A DNA stretch of 26,873 bases, taken from the NCBI GenBank assembly GCA_037147235.1, contig JBAWVO010000055.1:1-26873 (forward strand). Reading direction: 5' to 3'. Both the position numbers and the translations under genes were made by a program. Shown here one piece after another: positions 25,554 to 26,873 of this stretch. The stretch comes from JANXQG01 sp037147235. GTDB lineage: Bacteria; Planctomycetota; Planctomycetia; Pirellulales; Thermoguttaceae. Under the pieces are notes generated by a model that was given only the letters and a program-made list of their open reading frames with translations, searched no databases and was not told where the DNA came from. Within the stretch, counting starts at the first letter, position 1; every line of letters starts with the position of its first letter.

Positions 25554-26810
25554 ATGACCAATAAACGACAACTAACACGCAGACATTTCCTCAGTACGAC
25601 CGCCGGCGCGATGGGCACCGCCATGGCCATCCCCTACCTGATACCCCAATGTGCTTTTGGGGCCAATGATCGCGTTTTGACCGGCCACATCGGCGTGGGC
25701 GGTCAGGGGCGCGGCGACATGAAGATCGGTTATCCGATTGCCGTCTGCGACGTGGATAAGAAACGCGCCGGCCAAGCTGCGGAATCCGTCGGAAAAAAGA
25801 AAGGCCATAAGTGCGACGTCTACGGCGACTTTCGTAAACTGTTGGACCGTAAGGACATCGACGCCGTCGTCATCGCCACGCCCGACCACTGGCACGCGCT
25901 GACAACTGTCCTGGCCTGCGAGGCGGGCAAAGACGTCTATTGCGAAAAACCGCTGACGCTGACCATCGCCGAGGGGCGTGCCATGGTCAACGCGGCGCGG
26001 AAACATAATCGCATCGTGCAGACCGGCTCGCAGCAGCGCTCGTCCGCCAATTTCCGCCATGCCTGCGAGTTGGTGCGCAATGGGCGGATCGGCAAGATCA
26101 CCAAGGTCGAGGTCGGCATCCCGGCCTGCAATCATCCCGGCTCGATGGGGCCAGATAGCGATCCGCCCGAGTGGCTCGACTACGATTTCTGGCTCGGCCC
26201 GGCCGCCTGGCGGCCCTACAATGAGAAACGCGTCCACTACAACTTCCGATTCTGGCTGGATTACTCGGGCGGCCAAATGACCAATTGGGGCGCCCACCAC
26301 ATCGATATTGCCCAATGGGGCCTTGGTATGGACGATTCCGGCCCGATCTCCACGGAAGGTACCGCCGAGTTTGATCCCCAGAAGCGTTTTACCGTGCCTG
26401 CCACCTACGACCTACTGCACACCTATGCCAACGGTGTGAAGCTTTATGTCGGCCAGAAGTACAAAGGAGGCACGACGTTCTTTGGAGAGAAGGGAACGAT
26501 CCACGTCAATCGCGGGACGATATCGAGCACACCGGCCGAGATCCTCAAGGAGGAAATCGGCCCGCAGGAGATTCATCTCTACACCAGCGGCAGCCATGGC
26601 GGCAATTGGCTGGAGTGCATTAAGACGCGGAAGCTGCCGATTTGCGACGTCGAGATTGGCCACCGCACGGCGACCGTCTGTCACCTGGGCAACATCTGCG
26701 CCTTGTTGGGAGGCAAGCTGCGATGGGATCCCGCCAAGGAGCAGTTCGTCGGCAATGAAAAGGCATCGGCCATGATCGGTCGTTGCTACCGCGCCCCGTG
26801 GAAACTGTAA
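25554..26810 (+). CDS. Tat-exported Gfo/Idh/MocA family sugar oxidoreductase
   Basis: The complete 418-residue protein has a twin-arginine signal (TRRHFLSTTAG, residues 8-18) and a Rossmann domain with HIGVGGQGRG as the NAD(P)-binding loop. AVCDVD closes strand 2 and VVIATPDHWH precedes the conserved EKPL motif with its catalytic-type Lys (CEKPL). The C-terminal alpha/beta domain has GGQMTNWGAHHIDIAQWG, where the His pair is the usual catalytic dyad region. This matches the large PVC subfamily of exported oxidoreductases that interconvert sugar hydroxyl and keto groups with tightly bound NAD. With the adjacent DUF1080 gene it could run an oxidise-then-cleave route for glycosides. Substrate cannot be read from sequence. 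Confidence 0.92.
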   Translation: MTNKRQLTRRHFLSTTAGAMGTAMAIPYLIPQCAFGANDRVLTGHIGVGGQGRGDMKIGYPIAVCDVDKKRAGQAAESVGKKKGHKCDVYGDFRKLLDRKDIDAVVIATPDHWHALTTVLACEAGKDVYCEKPLTLTIAEGRAMVNAARKHNRIVQTGSQQRSSANFRHACELVRNGRIGKITKVEVGIPACNHPGSMGPDSDPPEWLDYDFWLGPAAWRPYNEKRVHYNFRFWLDYSGGQMTNWGAHHIDIAQWGLGMDDSGPISTEGTAEFDPQKRFTVPATYDLLHTYANGVKLYVGQKYKGGTTFFGEKGTIHVNRGTISSTPAEILKEEIGPQEIHLYTSGSHGGNWLECIKTRKLPICDVEIGHRTATVCHLGNICALLGGKLRWDPAKEQFVGNEKASAMIGRCYRAPWKL

Positions 26811-26873
26811 GACCTTCAGTGTCCTTCCGGCAGCCGTAAAAAATCTTTGACGGCAATCGGGTTGGCTGGCGGC

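Noticed and set aside
26833..26854. GCCGT...ACGGC stem with an A-run after the dehydrogenase gene
   Set aside because: Only five pairs around a twelve-base loop, and the A-run is inside the loop, so it is a poor terminator in either direction.
1..26873. tRNA, rRNA, riboswitch, insertion-sequence transposase or integrase genes
   Set aside because: None recognised on either strand. The mosaic joins are not flanked by transposase genes or clear terminal inverted repeats.

Overview
This 26.9 kb window looks like carbohydrate-degradation territory from a PVC-group bacterium, most likely Planctomycetota, with Lentisphaerota or Verrucomicrobiota/Kiritimatiellae as alternatives. This rests on gene content, not on a marker gene: S1-type sulfatases, secreted FAD-dependent oxidoreductases of the GATPAG type, right-handed beta-helix proteins, a DUF1080 protein beside a Tat-exported Gfo/Idh/MocA protein, a DUF6288-like PDZ/HEAT protein and an ECF sigma factor. 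Every supported gene is on the + strand. Almost every intact 5' end encodes a Sec or Tat signal, so the encoded machinery works mainly outside the cytoplasm.

Layout: (1) 83-5929 is a tight three-gene operon: FAD oxidoreductase, beta-helix protein, GH2 glycosidase. (2) 5930-6278 is a promoter-bearing gap leading to a truncated ThuA-like gene, then a complete sulfatase with a HEAT-repeat tail (6807-8552). (3) 8696-9610 is an ECF sigma factor joined in frame to an exported EF-hand-like protein. (4) 9611-9942 is a repeat-rich leader with an inverted-repeat element and eleven tandem heptamers ending three bases before the next start codon. (5) 9943-15662 holds a transglutaminase-like secreted protein with a CBM6-like tail, a GH95-like gene cut before its catalytic domain, and a 997-residue protein with two FAD domains and HEAT repeats. 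(6) 15674-19004 is a run of chimeric or truncated genes: GH95 5' part plus unrelated tail, beta-propeller-type 5' part plus FAD oxidoreductase 3' part, and the 3' part of a SASA-type esterase. (7) 19047-21500 is a complete PDZ/toroid/HEAT protein. (8) 21563-24726 joins a beta-helix protein, a slice of GH105 and the 3' three quarters of a sulfatase. (9) 24871-26810 is an intact DUF1080 plus Gfo/Idh/MocA pair.

Intact members (GH2, one sulfatase, beta-helix protein, FAD enzymes, DUF1080, Gfo/Idh/MocA) fit stepwise breakdown of a sulfated, possibly fucose- or uronate-containing polysaccharide, perhaps partly by an oxidative 3-keto-sugar route. The most striking property is mosaicism: at least seven genes are cut and joined, all in one orientation, often in frame. 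The first 55 bases exactly repeat an internal stretch of the ThuA-like gene. This could reflect real deletion/fusion in a decaying cluster or a misassembly, and 55 is a common assembler k-mer length, so the joins need read-level verification. The second notable signal is two separate tandem-heptamer arrays placed in 5' leaders.
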